Below are positions 7,635-14,467 of a stretch of 64,000 nucleotides of DNA, one piece after another. The notes beneath the pieces were generated by a model that made no database searches, was not told where the DNA came from, and worked only from the letters and a program-made list of their open reading frames with translations. Position 1 is the stretch's first letter; each line of letters begins with the position of its first letter. This DNA comes from Paenibacillus sp. FSL K6-1096 (lineage in GTDB: Bacteria > Bacillota > Bacilli > Paenibacillales > Paenibacillaceae): NCBI RefSeq assembly GCF_037977055.1, contig NZ_CP150274.1, forward strand, positions 5,084,001 through 5,148,000. Direction: 5' to 3'. Position numbers and translations under genes: made by a program.

Positions 7635-7671
7635 CACAATTTAATTGTACAACATTTACCGCCAGAAGCAA
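7635..7671 (-). promoter_or_regulatory. Peroxidase promoter overlapped by an OhrR-box-like operator
   Basis: Read on the minus strand, TTGCTT (7671-7666) and TACAAT (7649-7644) form a promoter with a 16-bp spacer. The -10 is the left half of TACAATTAAATTGTG (7649-7635), an inverted repeat close to the TACAATT-AAATTGTA operator of Bacillus OhrR. Overlap with the -10 fits repression. The regulator gene is not in this window. Confidence 0.5.
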
Positions 7672-7744
7672 GCCCCAGAAGGTGTACAGCTGCGGTTCAT
7701 CGTTTCAAATATCCGGGGTTGTTTAAGTTAAGGGTAGATGTCTT

Positions 7745-7757
7745 TACAAAATTTGTT
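7745..7757 (+). promoter_or_regulatory. Second palindrome, upstream of ohr
   Basis: TACAAAATTTGTT contains the inverted repeat ACAAA-A-TTTGT and lies 22 bp before the ohr start codon. It resembles a weaker version of the OhrR-like box found 100 bp away in the divergent peroxidase promoter. Confidence 0.35.
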
Positions 7758-7778
7758 TGAAAAAGGAGTAGATCAAAG

Positions 7779-8213
7779 ATGACTGCATTGAAACTGAAGG
7801 CGCTATATACGGCAACAGCCAAGGTCCGCGGAGGCCGTGAAGGCTCGGTGGAATCGTCGGACGGGGCGTTGAAGCATGATCTGAAAATCCCGAAGGAGCT
7901 GGGAGGCCCCGGGGGTGCCGGCACGAATCCGGAGCAATTGTTCGCAGCGGGCTATGGTGCCTGCTATGAGAGTGCCCTTGCCAATATTGCCCGTAAAGAG
8001 GGCGTGAAGCTGCAGGATGTGGAAATTACCTCGAATGTCCTGATCGGAAAAGATGAGAGTGACGGCGGATTCAAGCTGGCCGTGAAGCTGGATGTGCACC
8101 TGCCGGGCATCGAGCGTTCTGTTGCCGAGGATCTGGCGAAGAAGGCTCATGATTTCTGCCCTTATTCCAAGGCGACACGCGGAAATATTGAGGTTGAACT
8201 GAACGTACTGTAA
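7779..8213 (+). CDS. ohr: Organic hydroperoxide resistance protein (Ohr/OsmC family)
   Basis: Cytoplasmic thiol peroxidase reducing organic hydroperoxides, 144 aa. The two active-site cysteines are Cys62 (GYGACYESAL) and Cys127 (DFCPYSKATRGN), and the Arg-containing VRGGREG segment near residue 20 is conserved in Ohr. The start is supported by AAAGGAG. It is divergent from the glutathione-peroxidase-like gene, and the shared intergenic region carries two OhrR-box-like palindromes, which suggests a common peroxide response. Confidence 0.95.
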   Translation: MTALKLKALYTATAKVRGGREGSVESSDGALKHDLKIPKELGGPGGAGTNPEQLFAAGYGACYESALANIARKEGVKLQDVEITSNVLIGKDESDGGFKLAVKLDVHLPGIERSVAEDLAKKAHDFCPYSKATRGNIEVELNVL

Positions 8214-8223
8214 GTTAAAAATG

Positions 8224-8256
8224 CTTAGGGCCGGGCAGCAGATGTCCGGTCTTAAG
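8224..8256 (+). terminator. Weak hairpin after ohr
   Basis: CTTAGGGCCGG pairs with CCGGTCTTAAG over 11 bp (with G-U pairs) around an 11-base loop, but no T run follows. Possibly a terminator or 3' stabiliser. Confidence 0.3.
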
Positions 8257-8286
8257 CTGCGAGGACTCATGCAACACATGCTTTGG

Positions 8287-8315
8287 TTGACATCACCCGG
8301 GAAATTCTTTAATAT
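8287..8315 (+). promoter_or_regulatory. Promoter of the small Cys-motif protein gene
   Basis: TTGACA (8287-8292) and TAATAT (8310-8315) with a 17-bp spacer, a near-consensus sigma-A promoter. Confidence 0.7.
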
Positions 8316-8381
8316 GTCTAAGTATCTGTTAATGTCGCGCGTGCAATTAACTACCAAAAATTTAAATAATGGGTGATGAAG

Positions 8382-8660
8382 ATGTCCTACAGACCGAATA
8401 TTACGAATGTAACCAAAGCCAGCAGCAATGATAAGGAAGGCTTGTACGAGTTCATTATTAAGCTTGCTGACGGAACGGAGTGCCGCGCGTTCTACAATCG
8501 GTTTCCGGAATGGAAAATGACCAACATCAGCCGCCTGCTCAAGACGCCTTGTCCGGTATGCCGCAAGGATTTCATCTGCAAATGCATGGAATCGTTCACT
8601 GCTGATTTTGAGGAGCAAATGGTCGGGGACGAGTGGATTAACAAGGCAGTAGCGGAATAA
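8382..8660 (+). CDS. Small hypothetical protein with a CPVC/CKC cysteine cluster
   Basis: A 92-residue soluble protein that I cannot assign to a named family. The N-terminal two thirds look like a small beta-rich domain (GLYEFIIKLADGTECRAFYNRF); the rest contains CPVCRKDFICKC, a four-cysteine cluster that could bind zinc. The frame also opens at 8373 (GTG) and 8376 (ATG); 8382 is chosen because GGGTGA is then at usable distance. It has its own strong promoter and terminator, so it is a monocistronic unit. Confidence 0.75.
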   Translation: MSYRPNITNVTKASSNDKEGLYEFIIKLADGTECRAFYNRFPEWKMTNISRLLKTPCPVCRKDFICKCMESFTADFEEQMVGDEWINKAVAE

Positions 8661-8683
8661 ATAGACGAACGGACCATTGTAGG

Positions 8684-8707
8684 CGCGGGAGCAATCCCGC
8701 GTTTTTT
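8684..8707 (+). terminator. Rho-independent terminator
   Basis: CGCGGGA-GCAA-TCCCGCG followed by TTTTTT: perfect stem, tetraloop and T run. Confidence 0.9.
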
Positions 8708-8736
8708 ATATTTCGGATAAGAGAGGGGATGGCGGG

Positions 8737-9156
8737 ATGACTGGAGCGGACGAGGGAAAGCAGAAGGAGGCGATCGTGCTGATTGATGGGGTCTGCCATC
8801 TGTGCCAGGGGCTGGTCCGGTTCATCATTCCCCGCGATCCCCAGGCGAATTTCAAATTTGCTTCGCTGCAGAGCGAGGCGGGCCAGGCATTGCTGAGAGC
8901 CGGAGGATTGCCGGAGCATCAGTTGAATACAGTAGTGCTGGTAGAGGACGGCAAGTATTATACTGAATCGGCTGCTGCGCTGCGGATTGCCCGCCGGCTG
9001 CGGTTTCCGTGGCCTGCTCTCTATGCGTTCATCCTCATCCCCAGGCCGCTGCGCAACGCGGTGTACAGGTTTGTAGCCAGGAACCGCTACCGCTGGTTCG
9101 GCAAGGATGAACAGTGTCTGGTGCCTACACCCGAGCTGAAGCGGAGGTTCTTATAG
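8737..9156 (+). CDS. Thiol-disulfide oxidoreductase DCC family protein (DUF393)
   Basis: A 139-residue protein with the family-defining DxxCxxC motif (DGVCHLC at about residues 18-24) and the downstream pattern RDPQANFKFASLQSEAGQALL, then a Tyr/Glu/Ser/Ala segment (YYTESAAALRIARRL) and a C-terminal aromatic-basic region. This family has a thioredoxin-like fold; its substrates are not well defined. GAGAGGGGATGGCGGG precedes the ATG. Confidence 0.9.
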   Translation: MTGADEGKQKEAIVLIDGVCHLCQGLVRFIIPRDPQANFKFASLQSEAGQALLRAGGLPEHQLNTVVLVEDGKYYTESAAALRIARRLRFPWPALYAFILIPRPLRNAVYRFVARNRYRWFGKDEQCLVPTPELKRRFL

Positions 9157-9212
9157 ACATAGCCCTGGAAGGCGGATTCTGGGAGGATCAGTCGAATTAT
9201 GGAAAAAAGCTA

Positions 9213-9241
9213 TTGCTGAGCGTTTATATATATGCTACTAT
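9213..9241 (+). promoter_or_regulatory. Promoter of the first Tad operon
   Basis: TTGCTG (9213-9218), 17-bp spacer, TACTAT (9236-9241). Transcription would begin near 9248, upstream of the hairpin at 9269-9314. Confidence 0.6.
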
Positions 9242-9268
9242 AGCAATAAATTAAGGAACAGTAACGGA

Positions 9269-9314
9269 AGCACCGTTCAATGACCGTATTCACGGTTATT
9301 GGCGGTGCTTTTTT
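9269..9314 (+). terminator. Attenuator-like terminator in the leader of the first Tad operon
   Basis: AGCACCG...ATGACCGT pairs with ACGGTTAT...CGGTGCT, with six T after it. It stands between the promoter at 9213-9241 and the first gene at 9354, so it could act by attenuation. It may instead simply end a short upstream transcript. Confidence 0.65.
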
Positions 9315-9353
9315 GCTGTTCTTTGTTGTGTATTCCGGGAGGAGGATGAGTTC

Positions 9354-10517
9354 ATGACGGCAAGAATTGTGCTTGCGGTCCGGGAGAGTGAGTACATAGA
9401 GCCGCTGTTGCATTATCTGCACCACAGTGAGTATGGAGAGCTGATGCGGATCACGGCTTTCAGCAAATTAGAGGCCTTCATGGAATTTATGACAGGCGAT
9501 GAGCTGCCGGATGCGGTGGCCGGAGACCGGTCCTTCATTGAAGCCTGGCTGGTTGAAGGACGGGCCTCTATTCCGTGGGCAGTGTTAAGCGGAGACGGTG
9601 AGCTGCCGGGCGGAGGCGGCCTTGCAGGGGGCCGGAGAATCGCCAAATATCAGGCGTTGCCCTCCCTGCTGGAGGCGATGCTTCAACTGGGTGATCTGAA
9701 GCGGGTCAGAACTGCCGCACTGCCTAAGGAAGAGGCGCTGCTGCTCGGGATCGTCTCGGCCAGCGGCGGCAGCGGCAAGACGACGGTTGCGCTGAATATG
9801 GCGAAGCAGCTTGGAGCCCTTGGGCTGTCCGTATTCTACCTCAACCTGGAGAGTGTGGACAGCAGCGGACTTTACCTGCGGATGCCAGGAGGGAATGTTC
9901 CCGGGCTGGAGCGGCTGCTCTACGAGCTCAAGGCTGGAAGTGCAGGGGGCAAGGGGGAGAAGGTGCAGCCGGACTGGGGCAAATATGTGTTCAGACATGA
10001 CAGCTTGCGCTGCGATGCCTTCCGGCCCGTTGAGAACTTCAAGGAGAAGCTGCAGATGTCGCGGCAGGACACGCTGGATATACTGGAGGGTCTGGCCCGC
10101 TCCGGCAGCTATGATGCCGTTATTGTGGATACCGGCTCCTTAGAGGAGGAGCGGATGCAGGCTGTTCTGCACAGATGCGGAGCTCTGCTATGGGTGATGA
10201 AGCAGGAGCAGGTCAGTCTCATGAAGACGGAGCGCTGGATGGATTATATGGCAAGCCCGCATTCGGACATGCCGCAGGAGCTTGCGGGCCGGAGCAGAAT
10301 CGTGATGAACGGCTGGGCCGGGGCGGAGAGTGAACCGCTGCTGGCAGCGGCCGGACTCCGGCTGGATGCCGTTCTTCCGTCTATTCCTTCCTGGGGGACG
10401 CAGCATGGCGGAGAACTCTGCCTGAGCTCTCCGCCGTTCATTGCCGCAGTCCAGCAGCTCTGCCGGACGGTAGTAGGGCCGGTATTGCCCGGAGTGTTCA
10501 CCGGAACGCCGGTATGA
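9354..10517 (+). CDS. tadZ: TadZ/CpaE-like ATPase, first Tad locus
   Basis: MinD/ParA-like localisation ATPase of a Tad (Flp) pilus machine, 387 aa. After a receiver-like N-terminal region of about 125 residues, a P-loop ASGGSGKTT (136-144) is followed by VALNMAKQLGALGLSVFYLNLE, and YDAVIVDTGS near 265 corresponds to the switch/Walker B strand. The start has GGGAGGAGG upstream. It overlaps the next gene by ATGA. In related systems TadZ directs the secretion ATPase to a pole or envelope site. Confidence 0.85.
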   Translation: MTARIVLAVRESEYIEPLLHYLHHSEYGELMRITAFSKLEAFMEFMTGDELPDAVAGDRSFIEAWLVEGRASIPWAVLSGDGELPGGGGLAGGRRIAKYQALPSLLEAMLQLGDLKRVRTAALPKEEALLLGIVSASGGSGKTTVALNMAKQLGALGLSVFYLNLESVDSSGLYLRMPGGNVPGLERLLYELKAGSAGGKGEKVQPDWGKYVFRHDSLRCDAFRPVENFKEKLQMSRQDTLDILEGLARSGSYDAVIVDTGSLEEERMQAVLHRCGALLWVMKQEQVSLMKTERWMDYMASPHSDMPQELAGRSRIVMNGWAGAESEPLLAAAGLRLDAVLPSIPSWGTQHGGELCLSSPPFIAAVQQLCRTVVGPVLPGVFTGTPV

Positions 10518-11785
10518 ATGATGATCTGTTCAGGGCGCTGCGCAGCGATATCCGGGCGGGGCTGGATGTAACTTCGGTTATAGGGAATCAGGAGTTGGCC
10601 GCTTTCATCGAGCGGACGATCCTGGAGCGGGAACAGCTGCGTCTCCTTACCGCCCAGGAGAAGCATGAGCTGGTGAAGAGGCTGTTCGACTCCTTCCGCG
10701 GGCTGGATATTCTGCAGCCGCTGGTGGACAATCCGGCCATTACGGAGATTATGATCAACAGTCATGAGGAGATTTTTATTGAGGAGGAGGGGATGATCCG
10801 CAGGCTGCCGCTGGCTTTTGAATCGGGGAGCAGGCTGGAGGATATTATCCAGGTGATCGTCTCCGGGGTGAACCGGGTGGTCAATGAATCCTCGCCGATT
10901 GTCGATGCGCGCCTGCCGGACGGCTCGCGTGTCAATATCGTCCTGCCGCCGGCGGCGCTCAAAGGCCCGGCCATGACAATCCGCAAATTCCCTGAGACGC
11001 CGATGACAATGGAGGAACTGGTGAAGCGCGAAGCTCTCAGCGGGGAAGCGGCTGAGCTGCTCCAGCTGCTGGTCGCCGCCAAATACAATATCTTCATCAG
11101 CGGCGGCACCGGCTCGGGTAAGACGACCTTTCTGAACGCCTTATCCCAGTTCATTCCGCCGCAGGAGCGTGTCATTACGATAGAGGACTCCGCAGAGCTG
11201 CAGATTGTCACGGTGCCGAATCTGGTCTCGCTGGAGACCCGAAACGCCAATACCGAGGGACGGGGCGAGATTACGATCCGGGATTTAATCCGCACTTCTC
11301 TGCGGATGCGTCCGAACCGAATCGTGGTCGGCGAGGTGCGGGGGGCCGAATGCCTGGATATGCTCCAGGCGATGAACACTGGACACGATGGAAGTCTATC
11401 GACAGGACATTCCAACAGTGCGCTGGACATGCTCAGCCGCCTGGAGACGATGGTGCTTAGCGGGGCAGACTTGCCAGTTGCGGTTGTCCGCCAGCAGATC
11501 GGCTCGGCGATCGATATCTTCGTGCATCTCTCCCGGCTGCGTGACCGCTCGCGGCGGGTGATGGAGATCAGCGAAGTAGCTGGTATCCAGGGCGGTGAGG
11601 TCATCCTGAATCCGCTCTATGAATTCCGGGAGGCGGGGGAGCAGGACGGCAGGATACAAGGCAGGCTTATAGCCTGCGGCAACCCGCTGCGGCATACGGA
11701 CAAGCTGCGGATGGCAGGCATCCGTGATTATCCACTCCGCAGGTATGAACAGGCCAGCGCCGGGAAGGAGGTGATTGTACCCTGA
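10514..11785 (+). CDS. tadA: TadA/CpaF secretion ATPase, first Tad locus
   Basis: Hexameric type II/IV secretion ATPase that powers pilus assembly, 423 aa. An N-terminal domain (LDILQPLVDNPAITEIMIN near 65-80, typical of CpaF) precedes Walker A GGTGSGKTT (197-205), the Asp box (ITIEDSAELQ), the His-box region (GHDGSLSTGHSNSA) and MVGEVRG-like RIVVGEVRGAE. Length is normal. Translation is coupled to tadZ through a 4-bp overlap. Confidence 0.95.
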   Translation: MNDDLFRALRSDIRAGLDVTSVIGNQELAAFIERTILEREQLRLLTAQEKHELVKRLFDSFRGLDILQPLVDNPAITEIMINSHEEIFIEEEGMIRRLPLAFESGSRLEDIIQVIVSGVNRVVNESSPIVDARLPDGSRVNIVLPPAALKGPAMTIRKFPETPMTMEELVKREALSGEAAELLQLLVAAKYNIFISGGTGSGKTTFLNALSQFIPPQERVITIEDSAELQIVTVPNLVSLETRNANTEGRGEITIRDLIRTSLRMRPNRIVVGEVRGAECLDMLQAMNTGHDGSLSTGHSNSALDMLSRLETMVLSGADLPVAVVRQQIGSAIDIFVHLSRLRDRSRRVMEISEVAGIQGGEVILNPLYEFREAGEQDGRIQGRLIACGNPLRHTDKLRMAGIRDYPLRRYEQASAGKEVIVP

Positions 11786-11790
11786 ATATT

Positions 11791-12642
11791 TTGCAGAAGA
11801 GGGAGAAGCGTTCTCCGGCAGAAGAGCGGGCTAGAGGCTCTGTGAAGAGATCACCGCCAGTTCGGACGGCAGGGGCGGCGGGAGCGGGAGAACAAGCGCT
11901 TTTGCCGGATTATACCGTATACGAATTGACCTCTCTGCAGAGAGTGACAGTCATCCTGTGTGCGGGACTCGTGCTGCTGGGCATTGGTTACTTGTTCTAT
12001 CACCGGCTGCTGCTGGCTGTATTGCTGGTCCCCGGCAGTGCCTACGGGCCCCGGCTGCTGCGGCAGTATTTGTTGCAGCGCCGCCGGGCCGCACTGAACC
12101 TCCAGTTCAAGCAAATGCTGTTCTCGCTCTCCTCATCGCTCTCGGCCGGACGGTCGGTGGAGAACGCGTTCCGGGAGGCGGTGCAGGACCTGCGGATGCT
12201 GGACCCGGAGGGGGCCAGTGACATGATCTCTGAGCTGAATATTATCTGTGCCCGCATGGAGAACGGCGAACCGATAGAAGATGCGCTGTATGATTTCAGC
12301 TCAAGGGCAGGCATGGAGGATGTGGAACGCTTCGCAGATGTGTTCATGGTCTGCAAGCGGACGGGCGGCGATCTGGTTGAGATTGTGCGCCGCACATCGG
12401 GTATTATCGGCGAGAAGCTGGATATCCAGCAGGATATAGCGGTCAGCATTGCCCAGAAGAAATTTGAGGCCAAGGCGCTGCTGGTCTCCCCGCTGATGAT
12501 GGTAATGTTTATGAGCCTGAGTGCCGGAGATTATATGCAGCCCATGTACACTGGTGCAGGCATTGCGGTCTCAACACTGGCGCTGATCGCCCTGTTCCTC
12601 TGTTACCTCTGGACCAACAAGATTATGGATATTCCGCTGTAA
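11791..12642 (+). CDS. tadB: TadB-like inner-membrane protein, first Tad locus
   Basis: Type II secretion F-domain protein (GspF-like), 283 aa: membrane segments near residues 45-85 and 235-280, and a cytoplasmic T2SF domain between them (FKQMLFSLSSSLSAGRSVENAF... RTGGDLVEIVRRTSGIIGEKL). The TTG start shown is the conventional choice. AAGGAGGTGA ends 17 bases before it but only 7 bases before an in-frame CTG at 11782, which overlaps the tadA stop, so initiation at CTG is quite possible. Confidence 0.88.
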   Translation: MQKREKRSPAEERARGSVKRSPPVRTAGAAGAGEQALLPDYTVYELTSLQRVTVILCAGLVLLGIGYLFYHRLLLAVLLVPGSAYGPRLLRQYLLQRRRAALNLQFKQMLFSLSSSLSAGRSVENAFREAVQDLRMLDPEGASDMISELNIICARMENGEPIEDALYDFSSRAGMEDVERFADVFMVCKRTGGDLVEIVRRTSGIIGEKLDIQQDIAVSIAQKKFEAKALLVSPLMMVMFMSLSAGDYMQPMYTGAGIAVSTLALIALFLCYLWTNKIMDIPL

Positions 12643-12660
12643 CGGAGGGGGAGTGAGGAA

Positions 12661-13533
12661 ATGTCATTCATCTGCGGGGTGATTCTGCTCCTGTGCGCCG
12701 GGAGTTGGCTATTCCTGCGTATCAAATGCGGAGGCCGCTATACTGCACTGCGGGAGCTGCCCATGGAAGGACTGCGGCTGCGGCGGCTGGGTGAGCCTCT
12801 GCTGCTGCTCGCAGAGAGAGGCAGAATCGCCAGCTATCTTCCGGCAGTGATGTTCAGAATTCAGCGCTCGGTACAGCGGATCTATGGAATGCGCTACAGT
12901 GCAGAACGCACCTTGCTTTTTATGGGGGAGATGCTCAGCTTCAGCTGGCTGCTGATGGCAGGCGGCAGCGCATTGACTATGGCGACAGGGGAGCAGGCAG
13001 GCATCATTATCGGCGGGGGGCTTGCCGTGGCCGTTCCGGTGGCGATGGTCAGCGACCTGCACAAGAAGGTGCGTGTGCGGGAGCAGAACATAATGCTTGA
13101 GCTGCCTGAGCTGCTGAACAGCATCGTGCTGCTGGTTGGCGCGGGGGAGACGGTGCAGCGGGCCATTATCCGCTGTGTGAACAGCCGGCAAAAGGATGCT
13201 GCCCACCCGCTATACGCTGAGCTGCTGAAGATGACGGCCGAATGGGAAGGGGGCTACTCCTTCCAGCAGGCCTTCGAGAACTTCAGCAAGCGCTGTGCGG
13301 TGCAGGAGGTATCGATTTTCACAACTACAGTACTGCTGAATTACCGCAGAGGCGGAGCCGACTTCGTTCTGTCCTTGCGTGACCTGTCACGGATGCTCTG
13401 GGAGAAGCGGAAGGCGATCAGCCGCACACGCGGGGAGCAGGCCTCGTCGAAGCTGGTGTTTCCGATGGTTGTAATCTTTCTGATTGTGATTGTGCTGGTG
13501 GGAACACCTGCGCTTATGATGCTAAAAATGTAG
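12661..13533 (+). CDS. tadC: TadC-like inner-membrane protein, first Tad locus
   Basis: Second F-domain membrane protein, 290 aa, with an N-terminal membrane helix, a central pair (about residues 90-125) and a C-terminal helix (LVFPMVVIFLIVIVLVGTPALMM). The T2SF signature region is ELPELLNSIVLLVGAGETVQRAI ... RRGGADFVLSLRDLSRMLWEKRK. GGAGGGGGAG precedes the ATG. With TadB it would form the membrane platform of the pilus assembly machine. Confidence 0.88.
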   Translation: MSFICGVILLLCAGSWLFLRIKCGGRYTALRELPMEGLRLRRLGEPLLLLAERGRIASYLPAVMFRIQRSVQRIYGMRYSAERTLLFMGEMLSFSWLLMAGGSALTMATGEQAGIIIGGGLAVAVPVAMVSDLHKKVRVREQNIMLELPELLNSIVLLVGAGETVQRAIIRCVNSRQKDAAHPLYAELLKMTAEWEGGYSFQQAFENFSKRCAVQEVSIFTTTVLLNYRRGGADFVLSLRDLSRMLWEKRKAISRTRGEQASSKLVFPMVVIFLIVIVLVGTPALMMLKM

Positions 13534-13545
13534 GAGGAGATAGGT

Positions 13546-13734
13546 ATGGTAACGCAGATTGCTGAGGGTGCAAGAGGCTTATGGAAGGATGAGGAGGGTC
13601 TTGGCACGCTGGAGATGATTCTGATCATCGCTGTGCTGATTGCGGTGGTTCTTGTATTCCGCGAGGAGATTGTGAAGGTGGTCAAGAGCCTGATCAGCAC
13701 TGCCGGGGATAAGAGCCAGGAAGTCTTTGAGTGA
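13546..13734 (+). CDS. flp: Flp-type (type IVb) pilin
   Basis: A 62-residue pilin of the Flp1-like kind. If the prepilin peptidase cuts after Gly18 (DEEG|LGTLE), the mature protein has Glu at +5 and a hydrophobic helix follows (MILIIAVLIAVVLVF), as in type IV pilins. The C-terminal part is short and charged. TAGGAGGAG precedes the ATG. This is probably the major subunit of the pilus made by the surrounding genes. Confidence 0.88.
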   Translation: MVTQIAEGARGLWKDEEGLGTLEMILIIAVLIAVVLVFREEIVKVVKSLISTAGDKSQEVFE

Positions 13735-14396
13735 TTCCGTTATATGAGGACGAAGGGAGCTTCACGGTTGAGGCTTCACTGCTGCTGCCGGTCATTATGG
13801 GCATCACCATGCTGCTGCTGTTCTTCACCTTGTACAGCTACCAGAAGTCGATGCTATTGCAGATTGCGTCAGCTGCCACGGAGCGTGCCGCCTACAATTG
13901 GGAGAACAGCAACCGGGCAACGAACGGTGAGTTTCCGGCCGGCAATTACGATCCGCTGTATTGGCGAATCAGTGAGGATGGCCTGCTGTCTTCGATGTTT
14001 GGCACTGGAGCAGAGAATGGAAGTACAAGGATCAACCTGCCTGGTGATGCCAATAGCGGCGGGCCATTGCCGGCGGTGAAGCTGAAGCGTGCTTCACAGA
14101 TGGTCCCGGCCGGACTGCAGGGTGAGATGAACTATGCTTATGGCCTAACAGGCCGCAGGATCAGCATGGAGCTGAACAAAATGCTGCGCCTGCCGGTGCT
14201 GGATCACATGCTTGCTGATGGAGCAGCCCCAGAGGTTTCAGCCCGTTCCTTCGTTACAGAGCCTATTGAATTCATCAGGACAGTGGATCTGATGCGGTAC
14301 TATGGGGCCAAGTTCAAGCAGGTCACAACCGGCAGCAAGGAAGGCGCGGGCATGAAGAAGAAGAATGCGGCGTATATGCTGGAGAAGCTGCACTGA
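13731..14396 (+). CDS. TadE-like pseudopilin
   Basis: A 221-residue protein whose first 30 residues match a TadE/TadG prepilin: EG|SFTVEASLLLPVIMG, with Glu at +5 after the likely cleavage site, then a membrane helix. The rest is exported and not recognisable. It starts at a GTG overlapping the flp stop codon, indicating coupled translation. Confidence 0.8.
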   Translation: MIPLYEDEGSFTVEASLLLPVIMGITMLLLFFTLYSYQKSMLLQIASAATERAAYNWENSNRATNGEFPAGNYDPLYWRISEDGLLSSMFGTGAENGSTRINLPGDANSGGPLPAVKLKRASQMVPAGLQGEMNYAYGLTGRRISMELNKMLRLPVLDHMLADGAAPEVSARSFVTEPIEFIRTVDLMRYYGAKFKQVTTGSKEGAGMKKKNAAYMLEKLH

Positions 14397-14467
14397 AGGC
14401 TTCAGGCAGCAACCGATTGGGCTGGAGACCGGCCGGGATCACGCAGGAAGAGGGAGCTCAGATACGT

